Shown in pieces: positions 16,161 through 24,933 of a stretch of 64,000 nt of DNA (within the stretch, counting starts at the first letter, position 1; each line of letters opens with the position of its first letter). The position numbers were made by a program, and so were the translations under genes. Under the pieces are notes generated by a model. It was not told the origin of the DNA and did no database searches. It saw only the letters and a list, made by a program, of their open reading frames with translations. Source of the DNA: Aureimonas sp. Leaf324 (GTDB lineage Bacteria > Pseudomonadota > Alphaproteobacteria > Rhizobiales > Rhizobiaceae); assembly GCF_001423245.1 (NCBI RefSeq), contig NZ_LMOH01000007.1:1-64000 (forward strand), in the 5' to 3' direction.

Positions 16161-17300
16161 ATGAACATCGCGATCGTCGGCTGCGGGTTCGTGGCCGACT
16201 ACTACATGACGACGCTTCCGAACCACCCGGAGCTTCGTCTCGTCGGCGCCCACGACCGCGACCCCGCGGCCGCCCGCCGCTTCGCCGATTTCCACAAGAC
16301 GCGGATCTTCGAGACGCTGGACGAGCTTCTGGCCGATCCCGCGGTCGAACTCGTGGTGAACCTCACCAATCCGTCGAGCCATTTCGAGGTGTCCAAGGCA
16401 TGCCTCGACGCCGGTCGGCACGTCTATTCCGAGAAGCCGCTGGCGATGGAGATCGGTCAGGCGGAAGAGCTGGTGCGGCTCGCCCGCGAAAAGGGGCTGC
16501 AGATCGCCTCGGCGCCCTGTTCCGTGCTGGGCGAAGCCGCGCAGACGGCCCGCCGGACCATCGAGAGCGGCAGTGTCGGCGACGTCAGGCTGGTCTACGC
16601 CGAGATGGAAGACTCGATGGTCTTTCGCGAGAACTACCGGACCTGGCGAAGCCTGTCCGGTGCGCCATGGCCGGCCGAGGACGAGTTCGCCGTCGGCTGC
16701 ACGCTGGAGCACGCGGGCTACTATCTCACCTGGCTTTGCGAGTTCTTCGGGCCCGTGGAGGAGATGACGGCGTTTTCCGCCAAGCTGTTCCCCGACAAGG
16801 GCACGCAGCAGTCGCCGGACGAGATCGCCAACGACTTTTCGGTCGCCTGCCTCAGGTTCCGCACCGGCGTCGTCGCGCGGCTTACCTGCGGCCTCGCCGC
16901 GCCGAGCGATCGGTCGATGCATATCATCGGCACCAGCGGCGTCCTTTCGGTGACGGACGGCTGGAACGCCCGCTCGTCCCTCTACCTGCGCGATCCCGCC
17001 GGCCACTGGCGGCCGCGTGCCGGCATCTTCGGCAAGGTGCTGCGGCGGCTGGAGCGTGGGCGACCGATCAAGCATTGGTTCGGACGCCGCATCGGCGTGC
17101 CGCGCAGCGGCGCCGTGGTACCGGAAACCTCGTCGCGCATGGACTTCATGCGCGGGCCAGCGATGATGGCGCAGGCAATTCGAAGCGGCACGCGCCCGCC
17201 GCTCGCCGACGCCTTCGCCCTTCACGTCACGGAGCTGTCGATCGTGGCGCAGAACACGAAGGGCTATCCGATGCCCTATCGGCCCCGCTCCACCTTCTGA
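16161..17300 (+). CDS. Gfo/Idh/MocA family NAD(P)-dependent oxidoreductase
   Basis: A 379-residue enzyme. The N-terminal Rossmann motif is VGCGFVADYYM at residues 5-15, the conserved EKP motif is in VYSEKPLAMEIGQAEEL, and the C-terminal beta-sheet domain follows with GCTLEHAGYYLTW holding the likely catalytic His. These enzymes oxidise or reduce sugars, inositols and related alcohols. CGGAGG precedes ATG 16161. There is no obvious metabolic partner next to it, so the substrate is open. An unusually Arg-rich C-terminal third (RRLERGRPIKHWFGRR) suggests a specialised member. Confidence 0.88.
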   Translation: MNIAIVGCGFVADYYMTTLPNHPELRLVGAHDRDPAAARRFADFHKTRIFETLDELLADPAVELVVNLTNPSSHFEVSKACLDAGRHVYSEKPLAMEIGQAEELVRLAREKGLQIASAPCSVLGEAAQTARRTIESGSVGDVRLVYAEMEDSMVFRENYRTWRSLSGAPWPAEDEFAVGCTLEHAGYYLTWLCEFFGPVEEMTAFSAKLFPDKGTQQSPDEIANDFSVACLRFRTGVVARLTCGLAAPSDRSMHIIGTSGVLSVTDGWNARSSLYLRDPAGHWRPRAGIFGKVLRRLERGRPIKHWFGRRIGVPRSGAVVPETSSRMDFMRGPAMMAQAIRSGTRPPLADAFALHVTELSIVAQNTKGYPMPYRPRSTF

Positions 17301-17396
17301 CGTACCGCCGTCCCGCTCGAGGGGCTTGCGCGGGTCGACATTGCGGCTAGGTTCGCTCCCACGCGTCGACGGCGAGCCCGTCCAGAACGGACCATC

Positions 17397-18170
17397 ATGC
17401 AAAGCACGTCACGCCCTATCGCGATCCTCGCCAGCGACTCGCCCGAGGCCACGGAGGCCGCCGAGCGGCTCGCCGCGCTCTACCGGACCGTCGAGCCGGA
17501 GGACGCGGAGGTCATCGTCGCGCTGGGCGGCGACGGCTTCATGCTGCAGGTGCTCCACCGCTTCATGGACACCGGCAAGCCGATCTACGGCATGAACAAG
17601 GGTACCGTCGGCTTCCTGATGAACGAGTTCCGAGAGGACGGCCTCTCCGAGCGCCTCGATCGTGCCAGCGAGACGGTGATCCACCCCCTGGAGATGACCG
17701 CCGTCGACGGCGACGGCCTTCCCCACTCGGCGCTGGCGATCAACGAGGTGGCCCTCTTCCGCCAGTCCTATCAGGCGGCGCGGCTGAAGATCAGCATCGA
17801 CGGCAAGACGCGGCTGGAGGAGCTCGTCTGCGACGGCGTGCTGGTCGCCACACCGACGGGCTCGACGGCCTACAATCTGTCGGCGCAGGGACCGATCCTG
17901 CCGATCAGCGCACCGCTCCTGGCCCTGACGCCGGTCAGCGCGTTTCGGCCGCGGCGTTGGCGCGGGGCGCTCCTGTCGCGCCATCAGGTCGTCGACGTCG
18001 AGGTGCTGGAAGCGCAGAAGCGGCCCGTCAACGCGGTCGCCGATCATCGCGAGGTCAAGTCGGTCCAGTCGATCCGCATCCGCGAATCGGCCGACCTTCG
18101 CAGCCTCATCCTGTTCGACGCCGAGCATTCGTGGGACGAGCGGATCCTCGCCGAACAGTTCCGCTACTGA
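17397..18170 (+). CDS. nadK: NAD kinase
   Basis: A 257-residue enzyme that phosphorylates NAD to NADP. It has the diagnostic GGDGFMLQ motif (catalytic Asp) near residues 45-52, the NE pair in AINEVALFR, and the [16 protein letters not shown] block that binds the adenine ribose. Length and order match short alphaproteobacterial NAD kinases. Its stop is 2 bp from the stop of the convergent DUF2336 gene. This is an essential housekeeping function. Confidence 0.96.
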   Translation: MQSTSRPIAILASDSPEATEAAERLAALYRTVEPEDAEVIVALGGDGFMLQVLHRFMDTGKPIYGMNKGTVGFLMNEFREDGLSERLDRASETVIHPLEMTAVDGDGLPHSALAINEVALFRQSYQAARLKISIDGKTRLEELVCDGVLVATPTGSTAYNLSAQGPILPISAPLLALTPVSAFRPRRWRGALLSRHQVVDVEVLEAQKRPVNAVADHREVKSVQSIRIRESADLRSLILFDAEHSWDERILAEQFRY

Positions 18171-18172
18171 TC

Positions 18173-19348
18173 TCAGGCCGCGAGGTAGCGCTCGGCCCGG
18201 CGGCGGGCGGCCCCCTGCTGCACCTCGCAGGACATGCGATGCAGAAGGCGACCAAGCTCCTCGCCTTCGCCCGCGCGCTCGCTCTTGCGGAAGGCGATCG
18301 TCACGCGGTCCATCACGGTGGACGCGACATCGACGGGATCGAACCGGTCGTCGGCCGCCATGTCCTTCCAGACGCGCACAGCCGAGAGGAGAAGCGGCAC
18401 CACGGTCTTCGGCAGTCCGGCGGCTGAGGCCAGCGCCACGAAAGCGGGCTCCCTCGCATCAGCGATGATCGAACGGACGCGCGCCTCCGACAAGTTGGTC
18501 AGCCGCGCGAGGGACGCCGCGAAGAGGTCTATCCGCCCCATGCAGACCGCGCGCACGAGAACGGCGGCGTTGAGCTGGCTCGTCCCGCGCAACTGCTCGA
18601 CGAAGGCCGTGATCTCGTCGGCCTTGATGGTATCGATCAGCGAAGCCGTCGCCTGCTCCTGCACCTCTTCGCGCAGCCGCGAGGCGCGCGAAAGCCCGAC
18701 GACGTTGGCGACGAGCGGCGACGAGCAGAGCGCGTCGCCCAGCTGGGACAGGAGCGCGTGGCGCGGCCCCGCCGGCAGGTCGCTCCGCTCGAGAAGCGCA
18801 TAGCGGAGTTCACCGATGTCGGCCGCCATGTCGACGAGCCGTGTCATCGCGGCGTCGTCGAGGGCCGCGCCCTGGTTCCTCGCCAGTTCGAGACAGGCGA
18901 CCGGCTCCCCGACCGAGACGATCACGCTCGCGACGCCGACCGACACGTCCGCCCGGCGCGCGATGGCGACGCCGAGGCCGAGCCGGCCCGCCCGCACGAG
19001 TTCGCAGAGATCGTCGTCGGTCAGCATCGGCGACAGGAGGACGACCGGCAGCGCCACGTCGTCGATATCGCTTGAGAGCATGCGCACGAGCTGGCGCGAG
19101 ACCGTCGAGGCATCCGCGACGCCGTCGGCAATGGCACGACGCACGCGCGGCGAGGCGTCTTCGGCCGCGATCACCAGCGCCGCTTCCGCCTCGCGAAGGT
19201 CGGACGGCAGGAACTTCCGGTTCACCACCGCATCCGCAAGCATTTCCACCGCGGCACAGCGTTCGGCGGCCGTCGCGGTTTCGCACCAGAAGACGAATTG
19301 CTGTGCCAGCATGGACCCACGACCCGCATCATATTCGATGCGGGCCAT
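18173..19348 (-). CDS. DUF2336 family protein
   Basis: A 391-residue, helix-rich protein with no signal peptide or membrane helix. It reads as alpha-alpha repeats (ASPRVRRAIADGVADAS, PAGPRHALLSQLGDAL), the layout of DUF2336 proteins, which are largely confined to Alphaproteobacteria and have no settled function. ATG 19348 is chosen because GAAGGT lies 6 bp upstream; the frame extends to TTG 19360. A TTAA-N7-TTCA element lies just upstream. HEAT-like repeats suggest a protein-binding scaffold, which is inference. Confidence 0.85.
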   Translation of the reverse strand: MARIEYDAGRGSMLAQQFVFWCETATAAERCAAVEMLADAVVNRKFLPSDLREAEAALVIAAEDASPRVRRAIADGVADASTVSRQLVRMLSSDIDDVALPVVLLSPMLTDDDLCELVRAGRLGLGVAIARRADVSVGVASVIVSVGEPVACLELARNQGAALDDAAMTRLVDMAADIGELRYALLERSDLPAGPRHALLSQLGDALCSSPLVANVVGLSRASRLREEVQEQATASLIDTIKADEITAFVEQLRGTSQLNAAVLVRAVCMGRIDLFAASLARLTNLSEARVRSIIADAREPAFVALASAAGLPKTVVPLLLSAVRVWKDMAADDRFDPVDVASTVMDRVTIAFRKSERAGEGEELGRLLHRMSCEVQQGAARRRAERYLAA

Positions 19349-19364
19349 GGTGACCTTCAAAGCT

Positions 19365-19379
19365 TTAAGAAAGCGTTCA
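19365..19379 (-). promoter_or_regulatory. CtrA-like element upstream of DUF2336 gene
   Basis: The bases read TTAA-N7-TTCA, one mismatch from the CtrA box TTAA-N7-TTAA known from alphaproteobacterial cell-cycle genes. It starts 17 bp upstream of the DUF2336 ATG. A further TTAACC lies at 19400-19405, where it overlaps the flavin reductase stop. The match is imperfect and short, so chance is a real possibility. Confidence 0.2.
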
Positions 19380-19399
19380 CCACGCTCGCTCGCACTTGC

Positions 19400-20023
19400 T
19401 TAACCCTGCGGGACCGCGTCGGCCCGCGTCGGCCGCCGAAGCTCGAAGGCGTCGTCGGTCGAGGCGAAATCGAGATAGCCGAGGCGCGACAAAGGCCGGG
19501 CGAGATCGAGGGCGATCCGCCCATCCCGCAGGATCCGCTCGTCGATGTGAATACCGACGACCTGACCGATCACCATGACCGCGTCGCTCTCGGTGCCGTC
19601 GAGCCCGAGCGGCCGGAACCATTGGGTCAGTTGGCATTCCAGCGCGGCCGGCGCTTCGGCGACGCGCGGGGCGGCGACGAGCCGACAGGGCGCTTCGGTG
19701 AGACCCGTGAGGGCGAACTCGCTGACGCCCGCTTCAGCCGGCGCGGACGAGCGGTTGACCTGTTCGGCGAGATCACGCGTGGCGAGGTTGACGACGAACT
19801 CCCCGGTCGCGATCGCGTGGCTCGCCGAATGCTTCATGCCGGTCGATGAGAACATGACAAGCTTCGGCTTGTCGGAGAGGGCATTGAAGAAGCTGTAGGG
19901 CGCAAGATTGGTCGTGCCGTCCGGGGCGCGCGTCGAGATCCAGCCGATCGGGCGCGGCGCGACGATCGCCTTGAATGGGTCGTGCGGAAGACTGTGGTCG
20001 TTGGTGGCGGTTTCGTAGAACAT
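19400..20023 (-). CDS. Flavin reductase family protein (FMN-binding split barrel)
   Basis: A 207-residue protein of the flavin-reductase-like split-barrel family. The typical N-terminal block is KAIVAPRPIGWISTRAPDG, followed by NLAPYSFFNALSDKPKLVMFS and FVVNLATRDLAEQVN, which line the FMN site. It may supply reduced flavin or be an FMN oxidoreductase itself. Its start overlaps the stop of the upstream nitroreductase gene by one base (TGATG), so the two are co-translated and may share substrates. Confidence 0.88.
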   Translation of the reverse strand: MFYETATNDHSLPHDPFKAIVAPRPIGWISTRAPDGTTNLAPYSFFNALSDKPKLVMFSSTGMKHSASHAIATGEFVVNLATRDLAEQVNRSSAPAEAGVSEFALTGLTEAPCRLVAAPRVAEAPAALECQLTQWFRPLGLDGTESDAVMVIGQVVGIHIDERILRDGRIALDLARPLSRLGYLDFASTDDAFELRRPTRADAVPQG

Positions 20024-20604
20024 CAGGCCACCGCCGGCATCGGAGCGTCGGACACCACGGCCGACAGATCCGGCCGCGGACGGTCGCTCGGCACCTCGGA
20101 CGGCGTGCCGACATAGACGAAGCCGACGACCTTCTCCTCGGCCGCGATGCCCATCAGCCGCTTGGCGTCCTCGTCGTAGGCCACCCATTCGGTGATCCAG
20201 TTCGCGGCGAAGCCGTGGGCGTGCGCGGCATGGATGAGGTTCATGGTCGCGGCGCCGGCCGACAGGACCTGCTCCCATTCCGGGATCTTGAAATGGGGCT
20301 TGGCGGTGGAAACGACGCCGATCACGAGCGGCGCCCGAGTGAACCGTGCTTCCTCGTAGGCGCGCCGCGCTTCGCTCAAAGGACCCTCGCGCGTCTCCGC
20401 GAGGTCGGCCAGCGCCTTTCCGAGGGCCGGTGCCACGCCCCCCCTGAAGAGAATGAAGCGCCAGGGCGCCAGCTTTCCATGGTCGGGCACGCGCGACGCG
20501 GCGGTCAGGATCTCGCCGAGTACGGTCTCGGAGGGACCGGGCTCGCGAAGCGCTGGAATGGAGACCGAGCGGCGTGTGGCCAGCAGTGTCTTGGCGTCGA
20601 TCAT
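20023..20604 (-). CDS. Nitroreductase family protein
   Basis: A 193-residue FMN-dependent nitroreductase, similar in length to YdjA. The N-terminal ATRRSVS segment, the ASRVPDHGKLAPWRFILF block and the C-terminal VGFVYVGTPSEVPSDRPRP are family hallmarks. Start 20604 follows GGAGG-like bases further upstream and removes an unlikely basic N-terminal extension that is open to 20730. It is the first gene of a two-gene operon with the flavin reductase. The natural substrate is unknown. Confidence 0.88.
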   Translation of the reverse strand: MIDAKTLLATRRSVSIPALREPGPSETVLGEILTAASRVPDHGKLAPWRFILFRGGVAPALGKALADLAETREGPLSEARRAYEEARFTRAPLVIGVVSTAKPHFKIPEWEQVLSAGAATMNLIHAAHAHGFAANWITEWVAYDEDAKRLMGIAAEEKVVGFVYVGTPSEVPSDRPRPDLSAVVSDAPMPAVA

Positions 20605-20759
20605 CGAACGAATCCTCGTAAAGCCTGGAGGTGGTGCTATCCGAGATCGGGACGCCGGCCAACCGGACCTCTTGCCGCCGTTCCGCGAACCTGCCTTGAA
20701 ATGACCGGAGAGATGGCCTTGAACAGGCATCCAAGTGGCAGGCCTATGGAGGTTGAAGG

Positions 20760-21878
20760 TTGATCAAGCGCGCATCCGGCATCGCCTTGTCCCTCGCCGC
20801 TCTCCTCACCGGCCACGGACAGGCCGGCGCGCAGGACGCTCCTCCGGGGCCGGGTGGTGGCGGCGGCCCCGACCAGCCGGGCGCCTATGCCTCGCCTTCC
20901 GCTATTCCGCAGGACGTTCGAAGCCGTGACATCGGCGTCCCGCCATCCGTCGGTTTGCGCAAGCTCGAGCCGATCGCCCTCCCCGAGCGTCCGGATCTGG
21001 GTCTGGGCTCCGGTCTCGAGCTCCCCAACCTTCCGGCCTTCGCGCCTCAGCCCCCGCCGCAGCTCGACATCGTGCGGCCGAAGAAGAGCCTTCGCCTGAA
21101 GGCGACGCTCGGCAAGAACGGACCCGAGATCCCGTCCGACCTCGTCTGGCGACTGTTCGCCCCGGTGCCGGGTCCCGACGGCAAGCTGCCGGTCGTCGCC
21201 ATGGCGAAGGGGGCCCAGGCCGTGTTCGACGTGCCCGCCGGCAACTATCTCCTGCATGTCGGGTTCGGTCGCGCGGGCATGACGAAGCGCGTCGATTTTT
21301 CGGGCGAGGAAACGCACGAAACGGTGGCGCTCGACGCCGGCGGGCTGCGGCTTCACGCCGAGATCCTCGACGGCGGCAAGCTGCCGGACGACAAGCTGAC
21401 CTTCGATGTCTATTCCGGCGGCGGCGACGGTCGCGAGCGCCGGCTCCTTGCGCCGGGCGTCAGCCCCGGCAGCGTCCTGCGGCTGAACGCCGGAGACTAT
21501 CACGTCATCTCGCGCTACGGCTCGGTGAACGCCGTGGCACGCGCCGACATCCGGGTCGAGGCGGGCAAGATCACAGACGCGACGCTGCATCACCGCGCGG
21601 CGGAGGTGACGATGAAGCTGGTGCGCGAGAAGGGCGGCGAGGCTCTAGCCGACACGGCATGGTCGGTCACATCGGACCAGGGCGACATCATCCGCGAGAG
21701 CGTCGGCGCCTTCGCGTCGATGGTGCTGACGGAAGGCGACTACGTGCTTGTCGCTCGCAACAAGGACCGCATCTTCCAGCGCCAGATCGCCGTGCATCCC
21801 GGCGAGAACGAAGAGGTCGAGGTCCTGACCAGCGACCTCGTCGATCCCAACAACCCGGAAGTCGGCACCGGCGACTGA
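20760..21878 (+). CDS. Exported protein, unknown function
   Basis: A 372-residue protein with a signal peptide (residues 1-24, cleavage near QAGAQ) and a Gly/Pro-rich linker (PPGPGGGGGPDQPGAY). The rest is rich in beta-strands; three or so repeated units share a pattern such as AVFDVPAGNYLLHV, SVLRLNAGDYHVI and MVLTEGDYVLVA, each of which looks like a carboxypeptidase-regulatory or prealbumin-like sandwich. It is likely periplasmic. The start overlaps no gene and AGGTTG precedes it. I know of similar proteins in rhizobia but no assigned function. Confidence 0.65.
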   Translation: MIKRASGIALSLAALLTGHGQAGAQDAPPGPGGGGGPDQPGAYASPSAIPQDVRSRDIGVPPSVGLRKLEPIALPERPDLGLGSGLELPNLPAFAPQPPPQLDIVRPKKSLRLKATLGKNGPEIPSDLVWRLFAPVPGPDGKLPVVAMAKGAQAVFDVPAGNYLLHVGFGRAGMTKRVDFSGEETHETVALDAGGLRLHAEILDGGKLPDDKLTFDVYSGGGDGRERRLLAPGVSPGSVLRLNAGDYHVISRYGSVNAVARADIRVEAGKITDATLHHRAAEVTMKLVREKGGEALADTAWSVTSDQGDIIRESVGAFASMVLTEGDYVLVARNKDRIFQRQIAVHPGENEEVEVLTSDLVDPNNPEVGTGD

Positions 21879-21912
21879 GAGAGCCCTCAGCCGCCGGCAG
21901 GGTTGGCCGACG

Positions 21913-23877
21913 TCAGGCGGCCGCGCGCGCGCGAAGGTCCGGCGCGACGGCTTCGTCGCGAAGGAGCGTCAGCGCGTCGGCGAGGCTCATCGCCTCCTGG
22001 TCGCGCGAGCCGAGGCGGCGAAGATTCACCGAGCGCTCCTCGGCCTCGCGCTTGCCGCAGACGAGGATCACCGGGACCTTGGCGAGCGAATGCTCGCGGA
22101 CCTTGTAGTTGATCTTCTCGTTGCGCACGTCGATCTCGACGCGCATCCCGGCGGCCTTCAGTTCCTCAGCGACCGAGCGGGCGTAGTCGTCCGCTTCCGA
22201 CGTGATGGTCGCGACGACCACCTGCGTCGGCGCCAGCCAGAGCGGGAAGTGGCCCGCGAAGTTCTCGATCAGAATGCCGAGAAAGCGTTCCAGCGAGCCG
22301 CAGATGGCGCGATGGATCATCACCGGCGGCACCTTGTCGGAGTTGCTATCGATGTAGAACGCGCCGAACCGCTCGGGCAGGTTGAAGTCCACCTGCGTGG
22401 TGCCGCACTGCCATTCGCGGCCGATCGCGTCCTTCAGCGTGTATTCGAACTTCGGACCGTAGAAGGCGCCCTCGCCCTCGTTGATGCCGGTCTTGATCCG
22501 CCCGCCGGACTGCGCCTCGATCGTCTTCAAAACGTCGCGCATGACGCTTTCCGCGCGGTCCCACATCGCGTCGGTGCCGACGCGCTTCTCGGGCCGCGTC
22601 GAGAGCTTGACCACGATCTCCTCGAAGCCGAAGTCGTGATAGACCGAGAGGATCAGGTCGTTGATCTTCAGACACTCGGCTTCCATCTGCTCGTCGGTGC
22701 AGAAGATGTGCGCGTCGTCCTGGGTGAAGCCGCGCACGCGCATCAGCCCGTGCATGGCGCCCGACGGCTCGTAGCGATGCACCGTGCCGAACTCGGCATA
22801 GCGGATCGGCAGTTCGCGGTAGGACTTCAGGCCGTGCTTGAAGATCATCACATGGCCGGGGCAGTTCATCGGCTTCAAGGCGAAGACGCGCTTGTCCTCG
22901 GCCTCGTCGCCGGCCGACTGCACCTGGAACATGTTCTCGCGATACCAGCCCCAGTGGCCGGACGTCTCCCACAGCGACTTGTCGAGCACCTGCGGCGCGT
23001 TCACCTCGGCGTAGTCGCCCTTCAGGCGGCGGCGCATGTAGGCGACGAGGTCCTGGAACAGCGACCAGCCCTTGGGGTGCCAGAACACGACGCCCGGGCC
23101 TTCCTCCTGGAAGTGGAAGAGATCCATCTCGCGACCGAGCCGGCGATGGTCGCGCTTCTCCGCCTCCTCCAGCATGTGGAGGTAGGACTTCAGTTGCTCC
23201 GGTGTCGCCCAGGCCGTGCCGTAGATGCGGGTCAGCATCGGATTGTTCGAGTCGCCGCGCCAGTAGGCGCCCGCGACCTTCATCAGCTTGAACGCCTCGC
23301 CGATCTGGCCGGTGGAGGCCATGTGCGGGCCGCGGCAGAGGTCGAACCACTCGCCCTGGCGATAGATCTTGAGGTCCTGGCCTTCCGGGATCGCGTCGAC
23401 CAGCTGGACCTTGTAGGTCTCACCCTTCTCGCCGAACACGCGGCGCGCGTCCTCGCGCGACCAGACTTCCTTGGTGAAGGGCGCGTTGCGGCGGATGATC
23501 TCCGCCATCTTCTTCTCAATCACCGGCAGGTCGTCCGGCGTGAACGGCGTGTCCTTAGCGAAGTCGTAGTAGAACCCGTTCTCGATCACCGGGCCGATCG
23601 TCACCTGCGTGCCCGGCCAGATTTCCTGGACCGCCTCGGCCAGCACGTGAGCCGTATCGTGGCGGATGAGCTCGAGCGCCCGCGGATCGTCGCGCGTCAG
23701 GATCTCGAGCCTGCCGGCGCGCCCGACCGGGTCGGACAGATCGCGGACCTCGCCGTCCAGCGCGTAGGCGATCGCCTTCTTGGCGAGGGACTTGGAAATG
23801 CCGGCGGCGATCTCGGCGCCGGTGGCGGAAGGCTCGTAGGAGCGGACGGACTGGTCGGGGAAGGTCAGGTCGATCAT
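21913..23877 (-). CDS. thrS: Threonine--tRNA ligase
   Basis: A 654-residue class II synthetase. Residues 1-62 form the TGS domain ([16 protein letters not shown]). The second additional domain ([23 protein letters not shown]) edits Ser-tRNA. The catalytic core keeps the zinc ligands, including the Cys of [14 protein letters not shown], and motif 2 [20 protein letters not shown]. Residues from about 550 form the anticodon-binding domain. It is the last gene of the minus-strand operon that starts with the SufU-like scaffold. Length is typical. Confidence 0.97.
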   Translation of the reverse strand: MIDLTFPDQSVRSYEPSATGAEIAAGISKSLAKKAIAYALDGEVRDLSDPVGRAGRLEILTRDDPRALELIRHDTAHVLAEAVQEIWPGTQVTIGPVIENGFYYDFAKDTPFTPDDLPVIEKKMAEIIRRNAPFTKEVWSREDARRVFGEKGETYKVQLVDAIPEGQDLKIYRQGEWFDLCRGPHMASTGQIGEAFKLMKVAGAYWRGDSNNPMLTRIYGTAWATPEQLKSYLHMLEEAEKRDHRRLGREMDLFHFQEEGPGVVFWHPKGWSLFQDLVAYMRRRLKGDYAEVNAPQVLDKSLWETSGHWGWYRENMFQVQSAGDEAEDKRVFALKPMNCPGHVMIFKHGLKSYRELPIRYAEFGTVHRYEPSGAMHGLMRVRGFTQDDAHIFCTDEQMEAECLKINDLILSVYHDFGFEEIVVKLSTRPEKRVGTDAMWDRAESVMRDVLKTIEAQSGGRIKTGINEGEGAFYGPKFEYTLKDAIGREWQCGTTQVDFNLPERFGAFYIDSNSDKVPPVMIHRAICGSLERFLGILIENFAGHFPLWLAPTQVVVATITSEADDYARSVAEELKAAGMRVEIDVRNEKINYKVREHSLAKVPVILVCGKREAEERSVNLRRLGSRDQEAMSLADALTLLRDEAVAPDLRARAAA

Positions 23878-23948
23878 GGCAATATCCTCGGGTGCTCACC
23901 CCCGCCAACGATTGCGGGAAAGCTGGATCGATGGGGGCGCCCGGCCCC

Positions 23949-23962
23949 TCGCGAATTCGCGA
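23949..23962. repeat. 14-bp perfect palindrome in thrS leader
   Basis: TCGCGAATTCGCGA reads the same on both strands. It lies 72 bp upstream of the thrS start and 48 bp after the yidD stop. It could be a protein-binding site or a short hairpin in the thrS leader. No role can be assigned from sequence. Confidence 0.5.
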
Positions 23963-24010
23963 CTTCTATCATCGCCCGGCATTGGCGCAAGCGCGCCGAA
24001 CCCGAAGAGG

Positions 24011-24286
24011 TCAGCGTCCCGCAGGCTTGTCGTCGCCCGGCACCGGGTCGAGCCCGCCCGTGCCGAACGGTCCGCAGCGGCCGACCCGCCGTGCCGCCAG
24101 CCAGCAGCCCCGCCACAGACCATGGCGCGCGACCGCCTCGTAGGCGTATTCGGAACAGGTCGGGATATGCCGGCAGTGCCCGCCGACGAGCGGCGAGAAC
24201 GTCAGCTGGTAGAGACGAACGAAGCCGACGCCGAGAACGCGGCCGGGCGTCCGCCGCCAGGGACCGGTGTAGTTACGGCTGTTCAT
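24011..24286 (-). CDS. yidD: Membrane protein insertion efficiency factor YidD
   Basis: A 91-residue protein of the YidD family, thought to help YidC insert proteins in the inner membrane. The block CRHIPTCSEYAYEAVARHG carries the conserved Cys residues, and CGPFGTGGLDPVP is the family C-terminal signature. The start overlaps the end of the HepT-like toxin gene by 14 bp, which couples their translation. thrS follows. In many relatives yidD directly follows the scaffold gene; here a toxin-antitoxin pair lies between them. Confidence 0.93.
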   Translation of the reverse strand: MNSRNYTGPWRRTPGRVLGVGFVRLYQLTFSPLVGGHCRHIPTCSEYAYEAVARHGLWRGCWLAARRVGRCGPFGTGGLDPVPGDDKPAGR

Positions 24287-24641
24287 CGGGGAGTTCGGCG
24301 AGCCAGCGCCTTGCCTTGTCGGTCAGGACCGCGACGTCACTGCGGGCGATCTCGTAGAGACGCGCGGAAGAAATGCTCTCGTAGCCGTGCGCCAACTTGT
24401 TGCGCATGCGGTAGGCGTGCTCAAGGTCTTCGTCGTTCCGCTCCCTCGCCCAAGCCGGATGCCATACGAGGATCCGACCGGAGATTTCGCCGACTATTTC
24501 GACGACCCGTCCGAGAGCCAATTCAGCCTGCTCGTCGTCTACAACGGCAACACTGTTGGTGCGAGCGACCAATCGCTCAGCCTTTTCACCCCACTCCACC
24601 AGATCGGTGAGAAGCAGCCGGAGACTCTTCGCGACACGCAT
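24273..24641 (-). CDS. hepT: HepT-like (DUF86) ribonuclease toxin
   Basis: A 122-residue all-helical protein of the HEPN class. The active motif R-x4-H-x-Y is complete: R80, H85 and Y87 in RMRNKLAHGYES. HepT-type toxins cleave RNA and are silenced when the partner nucleotidyltransferase adds AMP groups to that Tyr. The gene begins at the last base of the nucleotidyltransferase gene (TGATG overlap), the standard arrangement. It is not visibly broken, so the toxin is likely functional. Confidence 0.88.
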   Translation of the reverse strand: MRVAKSLRLLLTDLVEWGEKAERLVARTNSVAVVDDEQAELALGRVVEIVGEISGRILVWHPAWARERNDEDLEHAYRMRNKLAHGYESISSARLYEIARSDVAVLTDKARRWLAELPDEQP

Positions 24642-24931
24642 CAGATGGGCCTCAGGTCGTCCGCGATCCGTTCGTAGAAGCGCGAGTGTGGATTATCGGC
24701 CGGGTAGACTTCGACCTTACACCGAAGCAGTTCGGAGATCGCATCCTCGATGCGGAAGACCTGCCGATAGGATCCGTCTGCAGGCAGATCGACCAGGATG
24801 TCGATGTCGCTGCCTTCGACATCCTCGCCGCGCGCTACCGAGCCGAAGAGGCGCGGGTTGTCGGCGCCGAAGCGCTTCACGATGGCGCGGACCTCGTCCC
24901 GATGTCGCTCGAGCGCTTCGGACGGCCGCAT
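24641..24931 (-). CDS. mntA: MntA-like nucleotidyltransferase antitoxin
   Basis: A 96-residue minimal nucleotidyltransferase. The motif G30-S31 in LFGSVARGED is followed by D42 and D44 in SDIDILVD, the metal-binding pair of the GS-x10-DxD signature. In MntA/HepT systems it inactivates the toxin by adding AMP groups from ATP to its active-site Tyr. It begins 2 bp after the stop of the scaffold gene and runs straight into the toxin gene. It shares its transcript with the surrounding housekeeping genes. Confidence 0.88.
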   Translation of the reverse strand: MRPSEALERHRDEVRAIVKRFGADNPRLFGSVARGEDVEGSDIDILVDLPADGSYRQVFRIEDAISELLRCKVEVYPADNPHSRFYERIADDLRPI

Positions 24932-24933
24932 GG

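Noticed and set aside
22090-24357. Plus-strand open frame of 755 codons opposite thrS
   Set aside because: It is antisense to thrS and yidD, whose motifs are unmistakable. The translation is repetitive in Leu, Val, His and Asp without any family pattern.
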